Part shown: one piece after another, positions 53,099-61,427 of the stretch
How the letters are laid out: each line of letters begins with the position of its first letter
How positions within the stretch are numbered: the first letter of the stretch is position 1
From: Hydrogenophilales bacterium 16-64-40
GTDB taxonomy: Bacteria > Pseudomonadota > Gammaproteobacteria > Burkholderiales > Thiobacillaceae
Assembly: GCA_002256995.1 (NCBI GenBank)
Contig: NCGX01000003.1
Span: 209,839-273,838 of the forward strand
DNA length: 64,000 nt
Direction of reading: 5' to 3'
Notes under the pieces: model-generated
Seen by the model: the letters and a program-made list of their open reading frames with translations, nothing else
Databases searched by the model: none
Told to the model about the DNA's origin: nothing
Made by a program: the position numbers and the translations under genes

Positions 53099-53331
53099 AC
53101 CTCGCGCAAAAGCTGCTCGTCGGCCTGATCCGCGTCTACCAGCTGGCGCTCTCGCCCTGGCTGGGCCGGCAGTGCCGCTACCTGCCGACCTGCTCGGAAT
53201 ACGGCAAGGAGGCGATCGAAAAACACGGCGCACTCAAGGGCAGCTGGCTCGCCGCCAAGCGCATCGGGCGCTGCCGCCCAGGCTGCGACCACGGCTACGA
53301 CCCGGTGCCGCCGGTCGAGCCGCGCAAGTAA
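53095..53331 (+). CDS. yidD: Membrane protein insertion efficiency factor YidD
   Basis: 78 residues with the family signature [17 protein letters not shown] and R-C-R-P-G-C-D-H-G. It overlaps the CobW-type gene by 4 bp. YidD usually neighbours rnpA/yidC near the origin; here it is in a metal-related cluster, so it is displaced from its common position. Confidence 0.93.
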   Translation: MNLAQKLLVGLIRVYQLALSPWLGRQCRYLPTCSEYGKEAIEKHGALKGSWLAAKRIGRCRPGCDHGYDPVPPVEPRK

Positions 53332-53332
53332 A

Positions 53333-53632
53333 ATGCGCCCCATGTTCCCGCGCCGTCTGCTCGCCTGGCTGTTTGCGCTGACCCTGCTGTTCGGTCAGGC
53401 GGCAGCGTTCGCGCACGCGCTCGGCCACCTGGATACGCACGATGGCGCGCTGCCCGACAAGGTCTGCGAAGTCTGCGTCGCCCAGGCCAACCTCGGCAGC
53501 GCCGCGCCGGCGACCGTGTTCAGCCTGCCGATCGAAACCGCCTGCCACAGCGAACTGCCGGCGGCGGCGCTGCCGCTCGTCACCGCCTGCTTCAACCACG
53601 CGCAAGCCCGCGCCCCGCCTGCCGCCATCTGA
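53333..53632 (+). CDS. DUF2946-like small exported protein
   Basis: 99 residues (an ATG at 53342 is the alternative start). A signal peptide (about 1-27) is followed by H-A-L-G-H, C-E-V-C-V-A and a C-terminal C-F-N-H, the short His/Cys pattern of DUF2946 proteins, which are found next to metal uptake genes. It probably binds metal in the periplasm. It precedes the porin and ABC transporter genes. Confidence 0.72.
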   Translation: MRPMFPRRLLAWLFALTLLFGQAAAFAHALGHLDTHDGALPDKVCEVCVAQANLGSAAPATVFSLPIETACHSELPAAALPLVTACFNHAQARAPPAAI

Positions 53633-53701
53633 AATCCGGACCTGACGGTTGGAGGCCCGCTGGCCTGCCGACCGCGTTCTCATTTCTGATGGAGCTCAAC
53701 C

Positions 53702-55069
53702 ATGTTACGACCCGCCCTGCTGGCGGCCGCGCTCGCGGCCGCATTCCCGGTTCACGCCGATGCCGAACTCGACGCCCTGCGCGCCGAGTTGCGGGAACTG
53801 AAAATCGCCTACGAAACCCGCATCCAGGCGCTCGAAGAACGTCTCAAAGCCACCGAGGTCGAAGCCGGTGCGGCGCAAATCCGGACCGCCGAACCCCGGG
53901 AACAGGCCGCCGCGCGGCCTGCCGATCCCACCCGCAGCAACGCTTTCAACCCCGCCATCTCGCTCATCCTGCAAGGCCAATACGCGCACCTGGACAATCG
54001 GGGCGAACGCGGCATCACCGGCTTTTTCCCGGCGGGCGGGCACGCCCACGGCGGCACTGAGCGCGGCTTCTCGATAGGCGGCAGCGAGCTGGTGATCTCG
54101 GCCAGCATCGACCCGACTTTCCGCGGCCATCTCATCGCCGTGCTCGCCGACGATGAGGTCGAAATCGAGGAAGCCTGGTTCCAGACCACCCGCCTTGGCC
54201 AGGGACTGGCGATCAAGGGCGGCCGCTTCCGTTCCGGCCTCGGCTACCAGAATGAGCGGCACCCGCACGCCTGGGACTTCACCACCAACAACCTGGTCTA
54301 CGAAGCGCTGTTCGGCGAGGGCTACGGCAACGACGGCCTGCAGCTGAAATGGGTCGCGCCAACCGAACTGTTCATGGAACTCGGCGCTGAAGCCGGACGC
54401 GGCGCCAGCTTCCCCGGCACCGACCGCAACACGAACGGCGCCGGCAGTTACGCGCTGTTCGGCCACCTCGGCGGCGACGTCGGGGCCTCCAACAGCTGGC
54501 GCGCCGGCCTGTCGTATCTCGCCGCCAAAGCCAGCGAGCGCGAGGGCGAACTCGAAGACCTCAACGACGAACATGCCGAAACCCTGTTCTCTGGAAAGAG
54601 CAAAATCTGGGGCGCGGACTTCGTCTGGAAATGGGCGCCCAACGGCAATGCGTCCGAGCAAAATTTCAAGTTCGCCGCCGAGTACTTCCGCCGCAGCGAG
54701 CGCGGCAGCCTGTGCGGACATGATGAGGCCAATGAAGGATGCCTCACCGATACCGAGGATGCCTACCGTTCACGCCAGTCCGGCTTCTATACCCAGGGCG
54801 TATACCAGTTCATGCCGCGCTGGCGCACCGGCTACCGCTACGACCGCCTGAACCCGGGCTCGGTCGATTTCGGCTCAAACCCACTCGAATTGGCAACGAC
54901 CGACTACACGCCCACCAGGCATTCGCTGATGCTCGATTACTCGCCGTCCGAGTTCTCGCGCCTGCGCCTGCAGGTTTCGCAGGACAAGTCGATGGAAAGC
55001 GTGCGCGAGAACCAGTGGTTCGTGCAGTACATCCACAGCCTGGGCGCGCACGGCGCCCACACGTTCTGA
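53702..55069 (+). CDS. Outer-membrane porin-like protein of a metal-uptake cluster
   Basis: 455 residues. Signal peptide (about 1-20), a coiled-coil segment (about 22-60) with heptad-like A-E-L-D-A-L-R-A-E-L, then a beta-rich barrel region ending in T-F at the C-terminus, as in outer-membrane proteins. His-rich loops such as G-G-H-A-H-G-G are visible. It sits directly before a zinc-type binding protein gene, so it may admit zinc or a related metal. Confidence 0.78.
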   Translation: MLRPALLAAALAAAFPVHADAELDALRAELRELKIAYETRIQALEERLKATEVEAGAAQIRTAEPREQAAARPADPTRSNAFNPAISLILQGQYAHLDNRGERGITGFFPAGGHAHGGTERGFSIGGSELVISASIDPTFRGHLIAVLADDEVEIEEAWFQTTRLGQGLAIKGGRFRSGLGYQNERHPHAWDFTTNNLVYEALFGEGYGNDGLQLKWVAPTELFMELGAEAGRGASFPGTDRNTNGAGSYALFGHLGGDVGASNSWRAGLSYLAAKASEREGELEDLNDEHAETLFSGKSKIWGADFVWKWAPNGNASEQNFKFAAEYFRRSERGSLCGHDEANEGCLTDTEDAYRSRQSGFYTQGVYQFMPRWRTGYRYDRLNPGSVDFGSNPLELATTDYTPTRHSLMLDYSPSEFSRLRLQVSQDKSMESVRENQWFVQYIHSLGAHGAHTF

Positions 55070-55079
55070 GGGGAATCGC

Positions 55080-55973
55080 ATGAAACGACTGCTGGTCTTG
55101 CTCATCCTGTGGCTGCCCGTGTACGCGCATGCCGCCCTCAATGTCTTCGCCTGCGAGCCGGAATGGGCCGCCCTGGCAAAGGAAATCGGCGGCGGCGACG
55201 TCAAGGTCTATTCCGCCACCACCGCCATGCAGGATCCGCACCGCATCGAGGCGCGCCCTAGCCTGATCGCGCAGATGCGGCGCGCGAATCTGGTCGTGTG
55301 CACCGGCGCCGACCTGGAGGTCGGCTGGCTGCCGGTGCTGCTGCAGAACGCCAACAACGCGGCGGTGCAGCCGGGCCGCCCCGGCTATTTCGAGGCGGCC
55401 CGGTTTGTGCCGCTGCTCGACAAGCCGGCGCGGCTCGATCGTGCCGACGGCGACGTCCACGCCGCCGGCAACCCGCACCTCCACACCGACCCGCGCAACA
55501 TCCTGCGCGTCGCCGAGGCGTTGACGGCGCGGCTGGCCGAGGTCGACCCGGCGAATGCGGCGGCCCATCGCGCGCGCGGCCAGGCGTTTGCCGCACGCTG
55601 GCAGGCGGCGATCACGCGTTGGGAAACCCGTGCCGCGCCACTGAAAAACCTGCCGGTGGCGGTGCAGCACAAATCCTTCTCCTACCTGCTGGCCTGGCTG
55701 GGGCTGCGCGAAGTCGCCGTCCTGGAACCCAGGCCGGGCGTCGAGCCATCGGTCAGCCATCTGGCACGGGTGGCCGCGCAGTTGCAGGCAACGCCGGCGC
55801 GCGCAGTGCTGCGCGCGGCCTACCAAAGCCCGCGCCCGGCCGACTGGCTGGCGAGCCGCACCGGCATCCCGGCGCTGGCGCTGCCGTACACCGTGGGCGG
55901 CAACGCTCGCGCGCAGGATCTGTTCGGCCTGTTTGACGACACCCTCGATCAGCTGCTGAAAGCCGCGCCATGA
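55080..55973 (+). CDS. Zinc/manganese-type ABC transporter substrate-binding protein
   Basis: 297 residues with a signal peptide (about 1-19). Metal-ligand candidates are in D-P-H-R-I-E, G-N-P-H-L-H-T-D-P and Q-H-K-S-F-S-Y, as in the ZnuA/cluster A-I family. The long His-rich loop of ZnuA is missing. It overlaps the permease gene by 4 bp. Confidence 0.88.
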   Translation: MKRLLVLLILWLPVYAHAALNVFACEPEWAALAKEIGGGDVKVYSATTAMQDPHRIEARPSLIAQMRRANLVVCTGADLEVGWLPVLLQNANNAAVQPGRPGYFEAARFVPLLDKPARLDRADGDVHAAGNPHLHTDPRNILRVAEALTARLAEVDPANAAAHRARGQAFAARWQAAITRWETRAAPLKNLPVAVQHKSFSYLLAWLGLREVAVLEPRPGVEPSVSHLARVAAQLQATPARAVLRAAYQSPRPADWLASRTGIPALALPYTVGGNARAQDLFGLFDDTLDQLLKAAP

Positions 55974-56743
55974 ACCTCGCCGCGCTCGATCCCGGCCTGC
56001 TGCTGTGGCCGTTCATCGTCGGCCTGCTGGTGCTGGCCACCCACGTCCCGCTGGGGCGCCGGGTGCTGGCGCGCGGCATCATCTTCCTCGACCTCGCGGT
56101 GGCGCAGCTGGCCGTGTTCGGCGTGGTCGCGGCGCACGCGCTGGATCTGGCCGCCGACGGCTGGCCCACCCAGCTGGCGGCGGCCGCCGCCGCGCTGGTC
56201 GGCGCGGCGGCGCTGGCCGAATGCGAGCGGCGCTGGCCGCAGATCCAGGAAGCCCTGATCGGCTCCACCTTCGTGGTCGCCGCCAGTGCAGCGGTGCTGC
56301 TGCTGGCCGGCGACCCGCACGGCGGCGAACGCCTGGCCGAACTGCTGACCGGACAAATCCTGTGGGCCACCTCCGTACAAACCATGCAGATGGCTGCGCT
56401 CTACAGCATCCTGCTGGCGTTCATGGCGTGGCGCGGCGAGCGCCTCGGCGGACGCGGGTTCTACCTGGTGTTTGCGCTGGCGATCACCGCGTCGGTGCAG
56501 GTGGTGGGGGTGTATCTGGTGTTCGCCAGCCTGATCCTGCCGGCCTTGGCGGTGCGAGGCCTGCCGGCACGCCCCGGCCTGCAGGTCGGCTGGACCGTGG
56601 GCGCACTGGCCTATGTGGCGGGGCTGGCTGCGTCCGCGCTGCTCGACTGGCCGGCCGGGCCCGCGATTGTCATCGCGCTCGCCGTCATTGCTCTGCTGGC
56701 CGGTCGCACGTTTCGGGTTGCCGCAAGCGGGGGACAACGCTAG
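55970..56743 (+). CDS. Metal ABC transporter permease (ZnuB-like)
   Basis: 257 residues with about seven to eight hydrophobic helices, ABC-3 type (ZnuB/MntB family). It overlaps the binding-protein gene. No ATPase gene is present on either side, so the transporter must borrow an ATPase from elsewhere or be incomplete. Confidence 0.88.
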   Translation: MNLAALDPGLLLWPFIVGLLVLATHVPLGRRVLARGIIFLDLAVAQLAVFGVVAAHALDLAADGWPTQLAAAAAALVGAAALAECERRWPQIQEALIGSTFVVAASAAVLLLAGDPHGGERLAELLTGQILWATSVQTMQMAALYSILLAFMAWRGERLGGRGFYLVFALAITASVQVVGVYLVFASLILPALAVRGLPARPGLQVGWTVGALAYVAGLAASALLDWPAGPAIVIALAVIALLAGRTFRVAASGGQR

Positions 56744-56783
56744 TATCCATTACTGAACCCCCTATCCGACGCACGCATATTCA

Positions 56784-57899
56784 GTGGCTCTTCCGTTTTT
56801 CAAAAAAAGCAAGGACAAGGCACCCAGCCCGGCGCGCAAGCAGGCGCCGGCGCCTGCCGCCGAACCACAGCCCGCTGACACCCTGTTGACCATGGACATG
56901 GGGGGCGGCGGCATTGTGGTGGAGGAGTCCAGCGGCACGGCGCAGTCGCCGGTGGACGAGGTGGCCATTTTCTATGCCAGCGGTCAGTCCGACATGGCCG
57001 AGCGTCTGCTGAAGGATATTCTGGCCACGGGCGATCGCCGCGCCTGGCACATGCTGTTCGACCTCTACTGCATCCAGAATCGCGAAAAGGACTTTGACCA
57101 GCTGGCGCTGGATTACGCGATGCGCTTCGAGACCTCGCCTCCGGTCTGGCATTCGATGGCTGGGAACAACGCCGTCAGCAAACCCCAGCCAGACCAGACC
57201 GCCAGCCTGGAATTGCCCGGCCTGCTCGACAAGAAAGCGGCCGCCACCCTGCGCGAAGGCGTCGAGGCCACCGCCAAGAACGCCGTGGTGCGAATCGATT
57301 TTTCGCGCATCGCAATGATTGATGAAGCCGGTGCAGAAGAATGCGCCAAAATCCTCGCCGCCGCGCGCAAGGCCCGCCGCAAGCTGCAGGTCAGCGGCGT
57401 CGACACCCTGACCGCACTGCTGCAGGATCTCAACCGTGCCACCCACAGCCGCGCGGTGCATTGGCTGCTGCTGCTGGAGCTCTACCAGACGCTCGGCCAG
57501 GAAGAAAACTTCGAAAACCTGGCGGTCGACTACGCGGTTCGCTTTGAAGTGTCGCCGCCCTCCTGGAGCGAAGTCCAAGCGGCCGAAGTCGTGCAGGCAA
57601 AACCCGCAGAACCGCTCGACGATGCGTTGCGGCTGGCCGGCGAAATCACCCCCGCCAACGACAGCGCCTTGCAGCTATGCGGCAGCTATGCCAGCACCCA
57701 CAACGAGGTGCTGATCGATCTGTCGCAGGTCACCCGCGTCGATTATGGCAGTGTCAGCCAGTTCATCAGCGTGCTGATGCAGTGTCTGGGCAGCGGCAAG
57801 ACCATCACCCTGCGCGGCCACAACGCGCTCGTCCACGAACTTTTCCGCGTCATGGGAATCGATCAGTTGGCGCATCTCATCCCGCACCACCCGGACTGA
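56784..57899 (+). CDS. STAS-like protein with an internal duplication
   Basis: 371 residues from a GTG. Two similar modules are visible: W-H-M-L-F-D-L-Y, then D-Q-L-A-L-D-Y-A-M-R-F-E (about 88-115), and W-L-L-L-L-E-L-Y, then E-N-L-A-V-D-Y-A-V-R-F-E (about 227-255). Each is followed by a STAS-like domain (about 140-215 and 280-365; I-D-F-S-R and I-D-L-S-Q). No signal peptide or membrane segment. Perhaps an anti-sigma-antagonist-like adaptor; the true partner is unknown. Confidence 0.78.
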   Translation: MALPFFKKSKDKAPSPARKQAPAPAAEPQPADTLLTMDMGGGGIVVEESSGTAQSPVDEVAIFYASGQSDMAERLLKDILATGDRRAWHMLFDLYCIQNREKDFDQLALDYAMRFETSPPVWHSMAGNNAVSKPQPDQTASLELPGLLDKKAAATLREGVEATAKNAVVRIDFSRIAMIDEAGAEECAKILAAARKARRKLQVSGVDTLTALLQDLNRATHSRAVHWLLLLELYQTLGQEENFENLAVDYAVRFEVSPPSWSEVQAAEVVQAKPAEPLDDALRLAGEITPANDSALQLCGSYASTHNEVLIDLSQVTRVDYGSVSQFISVLMQCLGSGKTITLRGHNALVHELFRVMGIDQLAHLIPHHPD

Positions 57900-58046
57900 C
57901 CTCGACCGTCCTGATCGATCGGGCTGCGGCATGGCCTGCCCCTTCCGTTTCAGGCGATCGAATTTGCCCGCAAGGCGCGGCAAGACCGCATCAGCCTTCA
58001 TCTTTGCGCCCTTCGCGGGCCAGCTTTTTTCAGGACAATCCTGCCC

Positions 58047-58580
58047 ATGGAACAGTATCGCGGCACCACCATTCTCTCCGTCCGTCGTGGCAGCGAGGTC
58101 GCCCTCGGCGGCGACGGCCAGGTCACGCTGGGCAACATCGTCATCAAGTCCACCGCGCGCAAGATCCGGCGACTGCACCAGGACAAGGTGCTGGCCGGAT
58201 TCGCCGGCGGCACCGCCGACGCCTTCACCCTGTTCGAGCGCTTCGAAGCCAAGCTCGACAAGCACTCGGGGCATCTGCTGCGGAGCGCGGTCGAACTTGC
58301 CAAGGACTGGCGCACCGACCGCATGCTGCGGCGGCTCGAGGCCATGCTGGCGGTGGCTGACCACGAATACTCGCTCATCATCACCGGCAACGGCGACGTG
58401 CTGGAGCCCGAACTCGGCATCGCCGCCATTGGCTCCGGCGGCGCCTTCGCCCAATCCGCCGCAGTGGCGCTGCTGCAGAACACCGACCTGCCCCCGCTTG
58501 AAATCGTCAAAAAGAGCCTCACCATTGCAGGGGATATCTGCATTTATTCGAACCAGAATCATGTGATTGAAACCCTGTGA
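58047..58580 (+). CDS. hslV: ATP-dependent protease subunit HslV
   Basis: 177 residues, full length. The N-terminal T-T-I-L after M-E-Q-Y-R-G provides the catalytic threonine exposed after processing. HslV forms the proteolytic core of the HslUV complex. It is followed by hslU with a hairpin in between. Confidence 0.96.
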   Translation: MEQYRGTTILSVRRGSEVALGGDGQVTLGNIVIKSTARKIRRLHQDKVLAGFAGGTADAFTLFERFEAKLDKHSGHLLRSAVELAKDWRTDRMLRRLEAMLAVADHEYSLIITGNGDVLEPELGIAAIGSGGAFAQSAAVALLQNTDLPPLEIVKKSLTIAGDICIYSNQNHVIETL

Positions 58581-58592
58581 GGCACGAAGGGT

Positions 58593-58624
58593 GAGGGGTG
58601 AAGTGCCCCTCCACTTCACCCCTC
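58593..58624 (+). repeat. Hairpin between hslV and hslU
   Basis: GAGGGGTGAAGTG (58593-58605) pairs perfectly with CACTTCACCCCTC (58612-58624), 13 bp with a 6-nt loop. No T tract follows, so it is more likely an mRNA processing or stability element than a terminator. Confidence 0.75.
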
Positions 58625-58645
58625 GCGCCTAACGCCTCATTCCCA

Positions 58646-59968
58646 ATGACTCCCAAAGAAATCGTCCACGAACTCGATAAACACATCGTCGGCCAGGCTG
58701 CCGCCAAGCGCGCGGTCGCGGTCGCCCTGCGCAACCGCTGGCGGCGCCAGCAGGTCGACGAACCGCTGCGCCAGGAAATCACGCCGAAGAACATCCTGAT
58801 GATCGGCCCCACCGGCGTCGGCAAGACCGAGATCGCGCGGCGCCTGGCGCGGCTCGCCAACGCGCCCTTCATCAAGATCGAGGCGACCAAGTTCACCGAA
58901 GTCGGCTACGTCGGGCGCGACGTCGACACCATCATCCGCGACCTGATGGAAACCGCGGTCAAGCAGATGCGCGAACAGGCCACGTCCAAGGTGCAGTTTC
59001 GCGCCGAGGAAGCCGCCGAGGAGCGCATCCTCGACGCGCTCTTGCCGCCGCCGCGCAGCGTCGGCTTCGGCGAGGCTGAACCGCAGCGCGAGGAAGGCGC
59101 GGCCCGCCAGCGCTTCCGCAAGATGCTGCGCGAAGGCGAACTCGACGACAAGGAAATCGAGATCGAGCTCGCCGCGGTCAATCCCAGCATGGAAATCTTC
59201 ACCCCGCCGGGGATGGAAGACCTGTCGCAGCAGTTGCAGGGCATGTTCCAGAACATGGGGCAAAGCCGCCGGCAGGCCCGCAAGCTGAAAGTGCGTGAAG
59301 CGTTCAAGCTGCTGACCGAGGAGGAAGCCGGTCGCCTGGTCAACGACGAGGAAACCAAGCAGCAGGCGCTCGAAGCGGTCGAACAGAACGGGATTGTCTT
59401 CCTCGACGAGATCGACAAGGTCGCCAGCCGCAGCGACGCCCACGGCAGCGACGTGTCGCGCCAGGGCGTGCAGCGCGACCTCTTGCCGCTGATTGAGGGC
59501 ACCACGGTGTCGACCAAGTACGGCATGGTGAAGACCGACCACATCCTGTTCATCGCCAGCGGCGCATTCCATCTGTCGAAGCCGTCCGACCTCATCCCCG
59601 AACTGCAGGGGCGCCTACCGATCCGCGTCGAGCTGCAGGCGCTCAACGTGGAAGACTTCGAGCGCATCCTGACCGCCACCGACGCCTGCCTGACGCGCCA
59701 GTACGAAGCCCTGCTGGCGACCGAAGGGGTCACGCTCAAGTTTTCCGACGACGGCATCCGCCGCATCGCCGAGATTGCCTTCGAGGTGAACGAGCGCACC
59801 GAGAACATCGGTGCGCGCCGCCTGCACACGGTGATGGAAAAGCTGCTGGAGGATATTTCCTTCGATGCCGGCAGCGTCACAGGGGAATGCGTGATCGATG
59901 GCGACGTGGTCACCACCCGCCTGGCCGCACTGGCCGCTCGCGAAGACCTCGCGCGCTACGTCCTCTAA
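58646..59968 (+). CDS. hslU: ATP-dependent protease ATPase subunit HslU
   Basis: 440 residues: AAA+ core with G-P-T-G-V-G-K-T-E, the I domain (about 110-230) and Walker B V-F-L-D-E-I-D-K. It unfolds substrates and feeds them to HslV. Its last codons and stop (GTC CTC TAA) form the first unit of the CCTCTAA repeat. Confidence 0.97.
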   Translation: MTPKEIVHELDKHIVGQAAAKRAVAVALRNRWRRQQVDEPLRQEITPKNILMIGPTGVGKTEIARRLARLANAPFIKIEATKFTEVGYVGRDVDTIIRDLMETAVKQMREQATSKVQFRAEEAAEERILDALLPPPRSVGFGEAEPQREEGAARQRFRKMLREGELDDKEIEIELAAVNPSMEIFTPPGMEDLSQQLQGMFQNMGQSRRQARKLKVREAFKLLTEEEAGRLVNDEETKQQALEAVEQNGIVFLDEIDKVASRSDAHGSDVSRQGVQRDLLPLIEGTTVSTKYGMVKTDHILFIASGAFHLSKPSDLIPELQGRLPIRVELQALNVEDFERILTATDACLTRQYEALLATEGVTLKFSDDGIRRIAEIAFEVNERTENIGARRLHTVMEKLLEDISFDAGSVTGECVIDGDVVTTRLAALAAREDLARYVL

Positions 59969-60038
59969 CCTCTAACCTCTAACCTCTAACCTCTAACCTC
60001 TAACCTCTAACCTCTAACCTCTAACCTCTAACCTCTAA
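59962..60038. repeat. Tandem heptanucleotide repeat (CCTCTAA)11
   Basis: Eleven perfect copies of CCTCTAA, plus a partial CC, running from the hslU stop codon to the next gene. Seven is not a multiple of three, so TAA appears in all three forward frames. Confidence 0.98.
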
Positions 60039-60051
60039 CCGCTGGCTGCAA

Positions 60052-60504
60052 GTGCCGTTGTACCTAGGCCTGATCGGCGCGCAGCTGGTCTATGTGGTGC
60101 ACTTCATGGTCGAGCTGGAGCATCTGGTCGTCGGCACGTTCACGCTCACCGAAGAAGCGATCATGCTGATCGTGCTGGGGCTGATCGACGTCGTGATGAT
60201 CTCCAACCTGCTGATCATGGTCATCGTCGGCGGCTACGAAACCTTTGTGTCGCGCCTCAACCTCGAAGGCCACCCCGACGAACCCGAATGGCTGTCGCAC
60301 GTCAACGCCAACGTGCTGAAGGTCAAGCTGGCCACCGCCATCATCGGCATCTCGTCGATCCACCTGCTGAAAACCTTCATCAACGCTCCCAACCTGGATG
60401 AAAAAGTCCTGATGTGGCAGACCGTCATCCACATGGCCTTCATCGTGTCGGCGGTGGCGATTGCGTATATCGACAAGCTGATGCCGCATCCGGCGAAGCA
60501 TTGA
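60052..60504 (+). CDS. UPF0114 (YqhA)-family membrane protein, 5'-truncated
   Basis: 150 residues from a GTG at 60052 with four hydrophobic helices (about 1-20, 32-55, 95-115, 125-145). The same frame, read upstream, gives N-R-W-L-Q-V before P-L-Y-L-G-L, which resembles the family's usual N-terminal segment S-R-W-L-x-x-P-x-Y-L-G-L. That frame is open only back to a TAA at 60028 inside the tandem repeat. The family's first dozen or so residues and its ATG are therefore missing, apparently replaced by the repeat. No clear ribosome binding site remains, so expression is doubtful. Confidence 0.75.
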   Translation: MPLYLGLIGAQLVYVVHFMVELEHLVVGTFTLTEEAIMLIVLGLIDVVMISNLLIMVIVGGYETFVSRLNLEGHPDEPEWLSHVNANVLKVKLATAIIGISSIHLLKTFINAPNLDEKVLMWQTVIHMAFIVSAVAIAYIDKLMPHPAKH

Positions 60505-60600
60505 ACGGCACCCGGCACGCCCCGCGGGCGCTTGACACAGATACGCCGGGCGAGCCGGCCAGTTGCGCGAATGTTCCAAACGGCTTCTAAGGAAAATTAC

Positions 60601-60628
60601 CTAGTGGGATAGAGAATCTACCCACTGG
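60601..60628. promoter_or_regulatory. Dyad 1 upstream of the ttr-like operon
   Basis: AGTGGG with CCCACT and, after one bulged A, TAGA with TCTA: a 10-bp interrupted stem over a 3-nt loop. Located about 60-85 bp before the first gene. It could be an operator or an mRNA hairpin. Confidence 0.5.
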
Positions 60629-60641
60629 CGGCATGGTCTCG

Positions 60642-60664
60642 GTGCACTTAACCTGCAAGTGCAC
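60642..60664. promoter_or_regulatory. Dyad 2 upstream of the ttr-like operon
   Basis: GTGCACTT (60642-60649) is the exact reverse complement of AAGTGCAC (60657-60664), with a 7-nt loop. It lies 20 bp before the first start codon, so it could occlude transcription or translation. Confidence 0.55.
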
Positions 60665-60684
60665 GCTTGATAAGGAGTTCGACC

Positions 60685-61425
60685 ATGTCCGACGATACGC
60701 TTTTCCAGTCCCGCCGCGCCTTTCTGCAGGCGTTACCGGCGATCACCGCCGGGGTGGCGCTGCCCATGAGCACCGCCCGTGCCGCCGAAGGCAAGCACCA
60801 TTGGGCGATGCTGGTGGATGTGCGCAAGTGCATCGGCTGCCAGGCCTGCACCGTCAGTTGCATCATGGAAAACGCGGTGCCTGAAAACAGCTTCCGCACC
60901 ATTGTTTCCACCTACGCCGTGCAGCAGGAGGTGGATGGCCAAATGACGGCCAGCACCTACATGCTGCCGCGCCTCTGCAACCATTGCGACAATCCGCCCT
61001 GCGTGCCGGTCTGCCCGGTCGGCGCCACCTTCAAGCGCGATGACGGCATCGTGGTGGTGGACGGCGACCGCTGCGTGGGCTGCGCCTACTGCGTCCAGGC
61101 CTGCCCGTACGACGCCCGTTTCATCAACCACGATACGAACAAGGCCGACAAGTGCACCTTCTGCGCGCACCGGGTCGACGCCGGCCTGCTGCCGGCCTGC
61201 GTCGAAACCTGCGTCGGCGGCGCACGCATCTTCGGCGACCTGAACGATCCCCAAGGCGAATTGCGGCGCAGGCTGGACGCCGCCAAGAATGCGGATGCCA
61301 TCAAGGTGCTCAAGCCCGAGTCCGGCACCCGCCCCAACGTTTTTTACATCGGCCTCGATCCCCGTTTCCAGGGGCGCGTCGAGGGCCAGGCGGCCATGTG
61401 GCAGCCGAATGCGCACGGAGGTTGA
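60685..61425 (+). CDS. ttrB: Tetrathionate reductase-like iron-sulfur subunit (TtrB type)
   Basis: 246 residues. A Tat signal (S-R-R-A-F-L-Q) is followed by four [4Fe-4S] motifs: C-I-G-C-Q-A-C, C-N-H-C-D-N-P-P-C-V-P-V-C-P, C-V-G-C-A-Y-C-V-Q-A-C-P and C-T-F-C with C-V-E-T-C. It would carry electrons between the membrane subunit and the molybdopterin subunit encoded downstream. AAGGAG precedes the ATG at 60685. The family also includes arsenate and selenate reductase partners, so the substrate is not fixed. Confidence 0.85.
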   Translation: MSDDTLFQSRRAFLQALPAITAGVALPMSTARAAEGKHHWAMLVDVRKCIGCQACTVSCIMENAVPENSFRTIVSTYAVQQEVDGQMTASTYMLPRLCNHCDNPPCVPVCPVGATFKRDDGIVVVDGDRCVGCAYCVQACPYDARFINHDTNKADKCTFCAHRVDAGLLPACVETCVGGARIFGDLNDPQGELRRRLDAAKNADAIKVLKPESGTRPNVFYIGLDPRFQGRVEGQAAMWQPNAHGG

Positions 61426-61427
61426 TC

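Noticed and set aside
59962-60038. Heptamer repeat as a CRISPR array or telomere-like end
   Set aside because: No spacers, 7-bp unit, and genes continue on both sides, so it is a simple tandem repeat.
60505-60600. TTGACA at 60532 as a sigma70 promoter for the ttr-like operon
   Set aside because: No acceptable -10 hexamer at 15-19 bp downstream.
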